Source of the DNA: Bacillus horti
GTDB lineage: Bacteria; Bacillota; Bacilli; Caldalkalibacillales; JCM-10596
DNA: 64,000 bases
Direction: 5' to 3'
NCBI RefSeq assembly: GCF_030813115.1
Contig: NZ_JAUSTY010000003.1
Location: 248,001 to 312,000 of the forward strand
Shown here: one piece after another, positions 56,795-64,000 of the stretch
Layout: every line of letters starts with the position of its first letter
How positions within the stretch are numbered: the stretch's first letter is position 1
Notes under the pieces: generated by a model
Seen by the model: the letters and a program-made list of their open reading frames with translations, nothing else
The model's database searches: none
What the model was told of the DNA's origin: nothing
Made by a program: the position numbers and the translations under genes

Positions 56795-57607
56795 ATGGAA
56801 CCTTGTATCGTTACAGTTGCCGTTAATGGTGCCGAAGTGATGAGAGAGCAAAACCCTGCCATTCCTTACACTCCAGAAGAAATCGCTAATGAAGTGGAGC
56901 AAGCGTATGAAGCTGGAGCAAGCATAGCCCATATTCACGCAAGAAGGGATGACGGAAGCCCTACACAGGATTTGGAGTACTATGACCAAATCGTTTCTAC
57001 TATCCGTAGACGCTGTGATATAATTATACAAGTATCCACAGGCGGAGCGATCGGGATGAGTATAGACGAACGAAAGCAGCCTATTCAATTAAAGCCAGAG
57101 ATGGCAACGTTAACGACCGGAACGGTAAATTTTGGTTCTGGTGTGTTTCAGAATTCCTTAGCAGATATGGAGCAGCTCGCTTTATATATGCAACAAGAAG
57201 GAGTGAGGCCAGAGTTCGAAATTTTTGAAGCGGGAATGATTCATAACGCTTTACAATTAGTAGAGAAGGGATATGTTCAAGGTCATCAGCATTATGATTT
57301 TGTGCTTGGTGTGCCTGGTGCCCTGCCTGCGTCCCTAGCCAACCTGCTCTTTCTAGTGCAAAAAATCCCCTCGAATGCAACATGGACTGTAGCTGGAATA
57401 GGTCGCCATCAGCTGTTCTTAGCGGTACATGCCTTGCTACTAGGAGGTCATGTTAGAGTGGGATTTGAAGATAATATATACTATACTAAGGGAGTGCTCG
57501 CCCAATCCAATGCTCAGTTGGTTAAGAGAGTCGTACGTATAGCAAAGGAAGTAGGACGAGAGATAGCGACCGTAGAGACGGCTAGAAGACTACTACATAT
57601 CGTGTAG
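56795..57607 (+). CDS. kce: 3-keto-5-aminohexanoate cleavage enzyme
   Basis: This 270-residue zinc enzyme of the BKACE (DUF849) family reacts 5-amino-3-oxohexanoate with acetyl-CoA to give L-3-aminobutyryl-CoA and acetoacetate. The zinc ligands are in IAHIHARRDDGSPTQD near residue 48. STGGAIGMSIDERKQPI, FEIFEAGMIHNALQLVEKGY and AGIGRHQLFLAVHALLLGGH are typical. The family has many substrates, but adjacency to kal and the presence of kdd and kamADE make Kce the sensible call. GGAAGGGAG precedes the ATG. fbaA follows after 36 bp. Confidence 0.92.
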   Translation: MEPCIVTVAVNGAEVMREQNPAIPYTPEEIANEVEQAYEAGASIAHIHARRDDGSPTQDLEYYDQIVSTIRRRCDIIIQVSTGGAIGMSIDERKQPIQLKPEMATLTTGTVNFGSGVFQNSLADMEQLALYMQQEGVRPEFEIFEAGMIHNALQLVEKGYVQGHQHYDFVLGVPGALPASLANLLFLVQKIPSNATWTVAGIGRHQLFLAVHALLLGGHVRVGFEDNIYYTKGVLAQSNAQLVKRVVRIAKEVGREIATVETARRLLHIV

Positions 57608-57643
57608 TGTCATAGATAAAAACATCTTAGGAGGAAGAAAACC

Positions 57644-58507
57644 ATGCCATTAGTATCAATGAAAGACATGTTAATTAAAGCAGTTGAAGGAAAATACGCG
57701 GTAGGACAATTTAACATTAATAACCTTGAATTCACTCAAGCGATCCTGCAGGCAGCACAGGAGGAAAACTCTCCTGTTATTCTTGGGGTCAGTGAAGGAG
57801 CAGCTAAATATATTGGTGGTTTTAAAACGGTCGTAGCGATTATAAGAAGTTTAATTGAGGATTATAATATTACTGTACCTGTAGCGATTCACTTAGATCA
57901 TGGTTCCTCCTTTGAGATGTGTGTAAAGGCTATTGATGCTGGATTTACATCTGTTATGATTGACGGATCTCACTTCCCTCTGGAAGAGAATATTGCGTTG
58001 ACTAAGAAAGTAGTAGACGTTGCTCATACCCTAGGAGTTTCTGTTGAGGCTGAGCTAGGAAGAATTGGAGGACAAGAGGATGACCTAGTGGTTGATGATG
58101 CCGATGCCGCGTATGCGATTCCAGCTGAATGTGAGCAGCTTGTCCGTGAGACAAAGGTAGATTGTTTTGCTCCAGCTCTTGGTTCTGTTCACGGTCCTTA
58201 CAAGGGAGAGCCGAACTTAGGGTTTGATCGCATGGAAGAAGTACAAAAATTAACAGGTGTACCTCTAGTGCTACACGGGGGAACTGGAATTCCTACGAAG
58301 GATATTCAAAGAGCGATTTCATTAGGTACAGCAAAAATTAACGTAAATACGGAAAGTCAAATGTCTTCAGCGGCAACTGTACGTAAGGTGCTTCAAGAAA
58401 AACCTGATCTGTACGACCCACGTAAATATCTTGGACCAGCTAGAGATACGATTAAAGAAACGGTAAAAGGAAAAATGCGTGAGTTTGGCTCAAGTAACCA
58501 AGCTTAA
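57644..58507 (+). CDS. fbaA: Class II fructose-bisphosphate aldolase
   Basis: This 287-residue zinc enzyme of glycolysis and gluconeogenesis splits fructose 1,6-bisphosphate. It has the zinc and catalytic residues in [18 protein letters not shown] near residue 82, [14 protein letters not shown], the [20 protein letters not shown] zinc His, and [10 protein letters not shown] for phosphate. Usual family length. GGAGGAAG precedes the ATG. In B. subtilis it directly follows spo0F; here kal and kce lie in between. Confidence 0.96.
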   Translation: MPLVSMKDMLIKAVEGKYAVGQFNINNLEFTQAILQAAQEENSPVILGVSEGAAKYIGGFKTVVAIIRSLIEDYNITVPVAIHLDHGSSFEMCVKAIDAGFTSVMIDGSHFPLEENIALTKKVVDVAHTLGVSVEAELGRIGGQEDDLVVDDADAAYAIPAECEQLVRETKVDCFAPALGSVHGPYKGEPNLGFDRMEEVQKLTGVPLVLHGGTGIPTKDIQRAISLGTAKINVNTESQMSSAATVRKVLQEKPDLYDPRKYLGPARDTIKETVKGKMREFGSSNQA

Positions 58508-58640
58508 CCAGATGCATTCCCTATGTTTGGGAGAGAGATCATCACGTATTTTCAACCCTATTTAACCCATAAAATTCATTATAGATACGAACCTTACTTT
58601 TATGATTTCGCAAAAAAGCAAGGAGGAGGTCCTCACTATT

Positions 58641-59291
58641 ATGAAAATCTTCTTAGACACAGCTAATATAGATGAAATAAAAAAGGCGTATGAGCTAGGT
58701 GTTATTGCCGGTGTAACAACAAACCCAAGCTTAGTAGCGAAGGAAGGAATTGACTTCAAAGAGCGATTACAAGAGATTTGTGCCATTGTTTCAGGCTCTG
58801 TTAGTGCAGAGGTTATTAGTGAGCACGCTGAAGGAATGGTGGAGGAAGGAGAGGATCTGGCTAAGATCGCTCCGCAAATCACCGTTAAAATTCCTATGAC
58901 TCTTGAGGGCTTAAAAGCGGTAAATATTCTTTCTAGCAAACAAATCAAGACGAATGTCACCCTTATTTTTTCAGCAAATCAAGCGCTACTAGCTGCACGT
59001 GCAGGGGCGAGCTATGTCTCTCCTTTCTTAGGTCGACTTGATGATATTGGGCATAATGGAATGCAATTAATTGAAGATATCGAGCAGATTTTTTCAATCC
59101 ATAATATAGCGACTGAAATTATTGCGGCATCCATTCGTCATCCTCTTCATGTTACAGAAGCAGCTTTGCGAGGGGCGCATATTGGAACTATGCCGTATTC
59201 CGTTATTGAGCAGATTTCCAAGCATCCACTAACAGACGCTGGAATTGAGAAGTTTTTAGCTGATTGGGAGAAGGCGCAAAAATCAAACTAA
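58641..59291 (+). CDS. tal: Transaldolase (small, TalC/FSA type)
   Basis: This 216-residue TIM-barrel aldolase transfers dihydroxyacetone units in the pentose-phosphate pathway. The N-terminus [20 protein letters not shown] is exact for the family, the Schiff-base lysine is in [10 protein letters not shown], and [15 protein letters not shown] is conserved. ATG 58641 follows the strong AGGAGGAGG; the longer frame from 58602 is discarded. Gene order fba-tal-murA2 is as in B. subtilis (ywjH). Confidence 0.93.
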   Translation: MKIFLDTANIDEIKKAYELGVIAGVTTNPSLVAKEGIDFKERLQEICAIVSGSVSAEVISEHAEGMVEEGEDLAKIAPQITVKIPMTLEGLKAVNILSSKQIKTNVTLIFSANQALLAARAGASYVSPFLGRLDDIGHNGMQLIEDIEQIFSIHNIATEIIAASIRHPLHVTEAALRGAHIGTMPYSVIEQISKHPLTDAGIEKFLADWEKAQKSN

Positions 59292-59373
59292 GGTGTATTC
59301 TTTTGCATCAATGATGGCAATAATGATGGTAGCATCTTCTAACAGCAAGAAAGACCTAGGAAGGAGAAGAGGA

Positions 59374-60666
59374 ATGGACAAATTATATATTCAAGGAAAA
59401 ACTCCTTTAAGGGGCACTGTTCAGATTAGTAGTGCCAAGAATAGTGCTGTTGCTCTAATTCCAGCTACTATTTTAGCCGATACGCCGACAGTCATTGAGA
59501 ACCTACCCAATATCAGTGATGTACGTATTTTAGCTGAACTTTTAGAGCAAATCGGAGGCAAGGTAGAGATTAAAGACAATGACATGTACGTAGATTCTAC
59601 GACAATGTCATCAATCCCTCTGCCCAATGGAAGTGTAAAAAAACTTCGTGCTTCCTATTATCTTATGGGAGCTATGCTAGGTAGGTTTAAGCGAGCAGCT
59701 GTTGGCCTTCCTGGGGGCTGTAATTTAGGACCGCGTCCTATAGATCAGCATATCAAAGGCTTTGAAGCTTTAGGAGCGAAAGTAACCAATGAGCATGGAG
59801 CCATCTTTTTAGAGGCTGAGGAGCTTAGAGGCTCACGGATTTATTTAGATGTTGTGAGCGTTGGAGCTACAATTAATATCATGCTGGCGGCTGTGAGAGC
59901 TAAAGGGCTAACGGTTATCGAGAACGCAGCCAAAGAGCCAGAAATTATTGATGTTGCCACGCTACTTGTTTCTATGGGAGCCAAGATAAAGGGAGCAGGA
60001 ACAGATGTGATAAGAATTGAAGGTGTCGATACCCTTAAGGGCTGTAGACAACCGATTATCCCCGATCGTATTGAGACGGGCACATTTATGATTGCTGCTG
60101 CGGCAACGAAGGGACAGGTACTTGTAGATAACGTTATTCCTAAGCATATGGAGTCTGTTTCTTCTAAGCTTAGAGAGATGGGTGTGATTGTGGAAGAGAG
60201 GGATGACTCGATACTAGTGGATGCTACGGCAGCAGATTTAAAAGCTGTCGACATTAAAACATTAGTTCATCCAGGGTTTCCCACTGACCTTCAGCAATCT
60301 ATGACTACACTCCTGACACAAGCGGAAGGAACAAGCATTGTAACCGATACAATATATAGTCATCGCTTTAAGCATACGGATGAATTAAGACGTATGGGTG
60401 CAAATATTAAGGTTGAAGGACGTTCTGCAATTATTACTGGTCCAACAGCCTTGCAAGGCACTAAGGTGACGGCATCGGATCTACGTGCGGGCTCAGCTTT
60501 GGTTATTGCTGGACTTATCTCTTCAGGAATAACAGAAATAAGTGGTGTTGAACATATCGATCGAGGGTATGAGAATCTACAAGCAAAGCTAAAGGCTTTA
60601 GGTGCTGAGACCTGGAGAAAATCAGACACACTCGATCAAGAAGTGAAAGAAAAAGTGAACCAATAA
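59374..60666 (+). CDS. murA2: UDP-N-acetylglucosamine 1-carboxyvinyltransferase 2
   Basis: This 430-residue first committed enzyme of peptidoglycan synthesis transfers enolpyruvyl from [18 protein letters not shown] carries the conserved Lys-Asn. The catalytic, fosfomycin-target Cys116 lies in [27 protein letters not shown] is near residue 303. It starts at ATG 59374 after GGAAGGAG; an in-frame ATG at 59293 would add 27 residues without a ribosome site. The location matches B. subtilis murAB (murZ), so it is the second MurA paralogue of Firmicutes. Confidence 0.93.
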   Translation: MDKLYIQGKTPLRGTVQISSAKNSAVALIPATILADTPTVIENLPNISDVRILAELLEQIGGKVEIKDNDMYVDSTTMSSIPLPNGSVKKLRASYYLMGAMLGRFKRAAVGLPGGCNLGPRPIDQHIKGFEALGAKVTNEHGAIFLEAEELRGSRIYLDVVSVGATINIMLAAVRAKGLTVIENAAKEPEIIDVATLLVSMGAKIKGAGTDVIRIEGVDTLKGCRQPIIPDRIETGTFMIAAAATKGQVLVDNVIPKHMESVSSKLREMGVIVEERDDSILVDATAADLKAVDIKTLVHPGFPTDLQQSMTTLLTQAEGTSIVTDTIYSHRFKHTDELRRMGANIKVEGRSAIITGPTALQGTKVTASDLRAGSALVIAGLISSGITEISGVEHIDRGYENLQAKLKALGAETWRKSDTLDQEVKEKVNQ

Positions 60667-60987
60667 TCAATTAAGAAGACGCTTTAAGGGATAAGAAGGA
60701 CATGTTACTAATGTAGGTACTGTCCTTCTCACCTATGAAAAATGACCTTATAGCTCTTCTTCCCTCAAACACTCTACTCATCTTCTACCCCTAAACTAGA
60801 CATACTCAGTTGCATATGGATCACAAAAAAACAGAACTCAAAACCTATAGCACATTTTAAAAATTATGATATATTTAGTAGGGTGTAATCATGACTACTT
60901 ACTCTTAAATCTATGAAAATAAATAATCTTATTTTACTAATGTATATCTACTATATTCGTTAGCTAGAGATGATGAGGAGGGACAGC
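60667..60987. other. Non-coding region before glpX
   Basis: It holds a 9-bp hairpin (AGAAGGACA at 60695-60703 with TGTCCTTCT at 60722-60730), which has no T-run. The remainder is AT-rich, and I could not pick a convincing promoter. Confidence 0.4.
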
Positions 60988-61956
60988 ATGGAAAGAAGCT
61001 TATCAATGGAATTGGTTCGCGTGACAGAAGCTGCGGCATTAGCCTCAGCAAGATGGATGGGAAGAGGGAAAAAGGATGAAGCTGATGATGCAGCTACAAC
61101 AGCGATGAGGACAGTTTTTGATACCGTTCCAATGCGTGGAACTGTTGTGATTGGTGAAGGAGAAATGGATGAGGCACCAATGCTATACATTGGAGAGCAG
61201 TTGGGAATGGGACATGGTCCAGAGCTAGATGTTGCTGTAGATCCTTTGGAAGGAACAAATATTGTGGCTAAAGGGACGTGGAATGCGTTATCCGTATTAG
61301 CTGTGGCTGATAAAGGTAACCTCTTACACGCTCCTGATATGTACATGGAAAAAATAGCTGTAGGACCTGCTGCTGTTGGGAAGGTGGACCTTAATGCATC
61401 AGTGGCTGATAACCTAAAAGCAGTAGCTGATGCGTTGAACAGAGATATTTCTGATCTGGTAGCTGTAGTGCTTGACCGTGAGCGGCATTCTCGAATTATT
61501 CATGAGGTAAGGGAAGCGGGGGCAAGAATTAAACTCCTTTCTGATGGAGATGTAGCCGCTGCTATCAACACGGCTTTTGAGGATACAGGTGTAGATATTT
61601 TATTCGGTACCGGCGGAGCTCCAGAAGGCGTCATTGCGGCTGTTGCTCTCAAATGCTTAGGTGGAGAGCTTCAAGGAAGACTAGTTCCTCAAAATGAAGA
61701 TGAAGTGGAGCGCTGCCTAAAGATGGGGATGGCAAAGCCAGACCAAATCCTCCGCATGGACGATTTAGTTAAGGGAGACGACTGTATTTTTGCCGCCACT
61801 GGAGTAACAGACGGTGAATTGCTTAGAGGGGTTCGATTTAAAGGGAGCTCTGCGTCAACTCAGTCTGTTGTTATGCGCGCGAAATCTGGTACAGTTCGGT
61901 TCATTCAAGCCGATCATCGCTTAGAAAGAAAACCTAATATGGTCATGGAATCATAA
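60988..61956 (+). CDS. glpX: Class II fructose-1,6-bisphosphatase
   Basis: This 322-residue metal-dependent phosphatase of gluconeogenesis has [18 protein letters not shown] near residue 57, the signature [16 protein letters not shown] near 80, and [20 protein letters not shown] near 205. The ATG at 60988 ([20 protein letters not shown]) follows GAGGAGGG by 5 bp and matches the B. subtilis start; two upstream ATGs are rejected. It lies 60 bp before rho without a terminator, so the two are probably co-transcribed. Confidence 0.94.
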   Translation: MERSLSMELVRVTEAAALASARWMGRGKKDEADDAATTAMRTVFDTVPMRGTVVIGEGEMDEAPMLYIGEQLGMGHGPELDVAVDPLEGTNIVAKGTWNALSVLAVADKGNLLHAPDMYMEKIAVGPAAVGKVDLNASVADNLKAVADALNRDISDLVAVVLDRERHSRIIHEVREAGARIKLLSDGDVAAAINTAFEDTGVDILFGTGGAPEGVIAAVALKCLGGELQGRLVPQNEDEVERCLKMGMAKPDQILRMDDLVKGDDCIFAATGVTDGELLRGVRFKGSSASTQSVVMRAKSGTVRFIQADHRLERKPNMVMES

Positions 61957-62016
61957 GAAGAAATAGAAAAGTATAGTAAAAATAATTTAGTAAAGAAAAG
62001 TGGTGTTCATAATCTT

Positions 62017-63354
62017 ATGGCAGTGCATATTACTGATCTAGAAGAAAAGAGTTTAAAAGAGTTATATAAACTAGCGAAGGAATACGAAGTACCTTATTAT
62101 GGCCAATTAAAGAAAAAAGAGCTTATCTTCGCGATATTAAAGGGCCAGGCAGAAAAAGACGGATTTTTGTTTATGGAAGGAATTTTAGAGGTATTACAAG
62201 AAGGCTATGGCTTTCTTAGACCGATCAACTATCTCCCTTCCTCCGAGGATATCTACATTTCTGCTTCACAAATCAGACGCTTCGAGCTACGCAACGGAGA
62301 TAAAGTTTCAGGAAAGGTTAGACCACCAAAAGAGAATGAACGTTATTTTGGGCTACTGCACGTAGAAGCTGTAAATGGTGAAGACCCTGAGCTTGCTAAA
62401 GAACGTCCTCATTTCCCTGCTTTGACACCACTCTATCCAGATGAAAAAATGGTTTTAGAAGCTGATCCAAAAAAGCTTGCTCCTCGTATTATGGATCTCA
62501 TTGCACCTGTTGGTTTAGGACAACGTGGATTAATTGTAGCACCTCCTAAGGCGGGTAAAACCGTTCTCATTCAAGAGATTGCCAATAGTATTTCAACAAA
62601 TCATCCACAGATTGAATTAATCGTACTGCTTATTGATGAACGACCTGAAGAGGTTACCGATATGCAGCGCTCTGTTAAGGGTGAAGTGGTTAGCTCTACC
62701 TTTGATGAAGTTCCTGAGAACCATATCCGAGTGGCTGAGCTTGTTCTTGAGAGGGCGCAACGTCTTGTAGAGCATAAGAAGGATGTTGTCATTTTACTAG
62801 ATAGCATCACCCGTTTGGCTCGTGCTTACAACCTTGTTATTCCACCAAGTGGTCGAACATTATCCGGGGGGATAGATCCTGCTGCTTTCCATAGACCGAA
62901 ACGCTTTTTTGGAGCGGCTCGTAATATTGAAGAGGGCGGAAGCTTAACCATCCTAGCTACCGCATTAGTGGAAACGGGCTCACGTATGGATGATGTGATC
63001 TATGAAGAGTTCAAGGGAACAGGGAACATGGAGCTGCACTTAGACAGAAAGCTAGCTGACCGTCGCATCTATCCTGCTATTGATATCCGCCGCTCAGGAA
63101 CAAGACGAGAAGAGCTTCTCCTACAGCCTCATGATCTTGACAAGCTGTGGGTCATTCGTAAAAACCTTACAGAGTCACCTGATTTTACAGACCAATTTAT
63201 TAGAAAGATCAAGAAAACATCAAACAATGAAGAGTTTATGGCCCAGTTTGAGCTTCCTGAGGGAGAAGGGCAAGGCTCTGCATCTGAAAGCCGGTCTAGT
63301 GGAGCCAAAACAGGCACTAAATCCACGAAAAGCACAAAAACATCAGCAAGCTAA
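62017..63354 (+). CDS. rho: Transcription termination factor Rho
   Basis: This 445-residue hexameric RNA-dependent ATPase has an N-terminal Rho-N helix domain ([20 protein letters not shown]), a cold-shock-like RNA-binding domain ([14 protein letters not shown] near 63), Walker [21 protein letters not shown] near 170, Walker [17 protein letters not shown] and the R-loop [20 protein letters not shown]. The last 25 residues form a Ser/Thr/Lys/Gly tail, longer than in B. subtilis Rho. The ribosome site is weak (AGTGGTG). rpmE, which usually follows rho, is not next. Confidence 0.96.
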   Translation: MAVHITDLEEKSLKELYKLAKEYEVPYYGQLKKKELIFAILKGQAEKDGFLFMEGILEVLQEGYGFLRPINYLPSSEDIYISASQIRRFELRNGDKVSGKVRPPKENERYFGLLHVEAVNGEDPELAKERPHFPALTPLYPDEKMVLEADPKKLAPRIMDLIAPVGLGQRGLIVAPPKAGKTVLIQEIANSISTNHPQIELIVLLIDERPEEVTDMQRSVKGEVVSSTFDEVPENHIRVAELVLERAQRLVEHKKDVVILLDSITRLARAYNLVIPPSGRTLSGGIDPAAFHRPKRFFGAARNIEEGGSLTILATALVETGSRMDDVIYEEFKGTGNMELHLDRKLADRRIYPAIDIRRSGTRREELLLQPHDLDKLWVIRKNLTESPDFTDQFIRKIKKTSNNEEFMAQFELPEGEGQGSASESRSSGAKTGTKSTKSTKTSAS

Positions 63355-63396
63355 CTTGATCGATTAAAGAACTGACAATTAGATAGAGGTACTATA

Positions 63397-63449
63397 AATG
63401 TCTTTTAAGAGAACGCGGTATAAGCATAAACTCTTAAAAGGCATTTTTT
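63397..63449 (+). terminator. Intrinsic terminator of rho
   Basis: AATG and CTTTTAAGAG pair with CTCTTAAAAG and CATT, followed by six T. Confidence 0.85.
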
Positions 63450-63500
63450 ATTCATTAGGCACATATCCTTAACAAGGAACATTAACAAGGAGGGATAGCT

Positions 63501-64000
63501 GTGGGTAAGGCCAAACGACTTATTACTTCTGCCTTAGTCATCTCTGGAGCAACGGCGTTGTCGCCCATGGATGTCGGGGCCACAGAACTAGAACCCAATC
63601 TGTTTGATGAGGATCTCCAAGCTATGATTGAGCAGGAAATGCTTGAAAAAGCGCTACGAAGCTACACCAACCCCCTACACCGAATAGAGGCTGAAATGAA
63701 CCAGGATCATGATCAAGAAACAACCTACATAGTGCAGGAAGGGGATACCTTATCAGAAATTGCTCAAAAATTTGGCGTAGAGATTAAAGAAATAGTTCAT
63801 CAAAATGAAATACAGAACGTAAATAGGATTGCTGTTAATCAAGAATTAAAAATTAGGGTCGTTCAAAAAAACTATGTTATTAAATTCGGGGATAACGCAC
63901 AGCAAATTGCTGATGAACATGGAATTACCGTTGAAGAATTAGTAAGCACTAACGGTACGTTAAAATATACGTCTGCTCAGCTGTATCCAGGGACAGAAAT
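63501..64000 (+). CDS. Secreted LysM protein, N-terminal part (cut by window edge)
   Basis: GTG start 7 bp after AAGGAGGG. A signal-like N-terminus (KRLITSALVISGATALSPMDVGA) is followed by an acidic linker, then LysM 1 (TYIVQEGDTLSEIAQKFGVE, near residue 75) and LysM 2 (NYVIKFGDNAQQIADEHGIT, near 130). LysM domains bind peptidoglycan, so the protein should sit in the cell wall or spore coat. The frame remains open at base 64000; a C-terminal wall hydrolase domain (for example M23) is possible but not visible. It is transcribed separately from rho. Confidence 0.88.
   Translation, partial: MGKAKRLITSALVISGATALSPMDVGATELEPNLFDEDLQAMIEQEMLEKALRSYTNPLHRIEAEMNQDHDQETTYIVQEGDTLSEIAQKFGVEIKEIVHQNEIQNVNRIAVNQELKIRVVQKNYVIKFGDNAQQIADEHGITVEELVSTNGTLKYTSAQLYPGTE

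Overview
The window looks like chromosome from an endospore-forming member of the Bacillales (Firmicutes). Shine-Dalgarno sequences are strong and purine-rich, TTG and GTG starts are frequent, and intrinsic terminators are common. Two long blocks keep the Bacillus subtilis gene order: ywfO-ywgA / pbpG-speE-speB-(ywiB)-clsB(ywiE)-like on the left, and fadF-acdA / rpoE-pyrG-spo0F-fbaA-tal-murA2-glpX-rho on the right. Spo0F, a PbpG-like penicillin-binding protein behind a forespore-type promoter and a Spo0A box support sporulation. The genus cannot be fixed from sequence reading alone.

Left part (1-10 kb): a glycosyltransferase cut by the window edge, an HD phosphohydrolase, YwgA, PBP2d-like PbpG, spermidine synthase, agmatinase, a DUF1934 protein, an XRE regulator and a cardiolipin synthase. 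Three copies of a two-hairpin intergenic repeat lie around the cardiolipin synthase gene.

10-20.5 kb: a lysine-catabolism island. It has a sigma-54 activator, a near-perfect -24/-12 promoter, 3,5-diaminohexanoate dehydrogenase (kdd), lysine 2,3-aminomutase (kamA), the predicted aminomutase-reactivation proteins KamB (P-loop) and KamC (MutS-like ATPase), and the B12/PLP lysine 5,6-aminomutase KamDE. The two remaining dedicated enzymes, kce and kal, are 36 kb away between spo0F and fbaA, with kal translationally linked to spo0F. Together they convert lysine plus acetyl-CoA to acetoacetate, crotonyl-CoA and ammonia. The fatty-acid oxidation cluster in this window could use the crotonyl-CoA. An acetoacetate:CoA transferase is not in the window.

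20.5-41 kb: accessory and housekeeping genes. These include a GNAT enzyme, a CDF metal exporter behind a 19-bp tandem repeat, an AraC regulator fused in frame to a siderophore-binding lipoprotein across what looks like an intact Fur-controlled promoter, oligoendopeptidase F, SelO, a lactonase, HelD, a TetR-controlled ABC exporter with three matching operators, a SprT-like protein, a chemoreceptor, a GGDEF/EAL protein with a degenerate GGDEF motif, and a DsbB-like/thioredoxin pair.

41-53 kb: a FadR-type operator precedes fadF, thiolase, hydroxybutyryl-CoA dehydrogenase, two acyl-CoA dehydrogenases, a MeaB GTPase, a TetR regulator and the fused isobutyryl-CoA mutase IcmF. 53-64 kb: rpoE, pyrG (its leader fits CTP-sensing reiterative transcription), spo0F-kal-kce-fbaA-tal-murA2, glpX-rho and a LysM protein cut by the right edge. 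No rRNA, tRNA, CRISPR array, transposase or prophage was seen.
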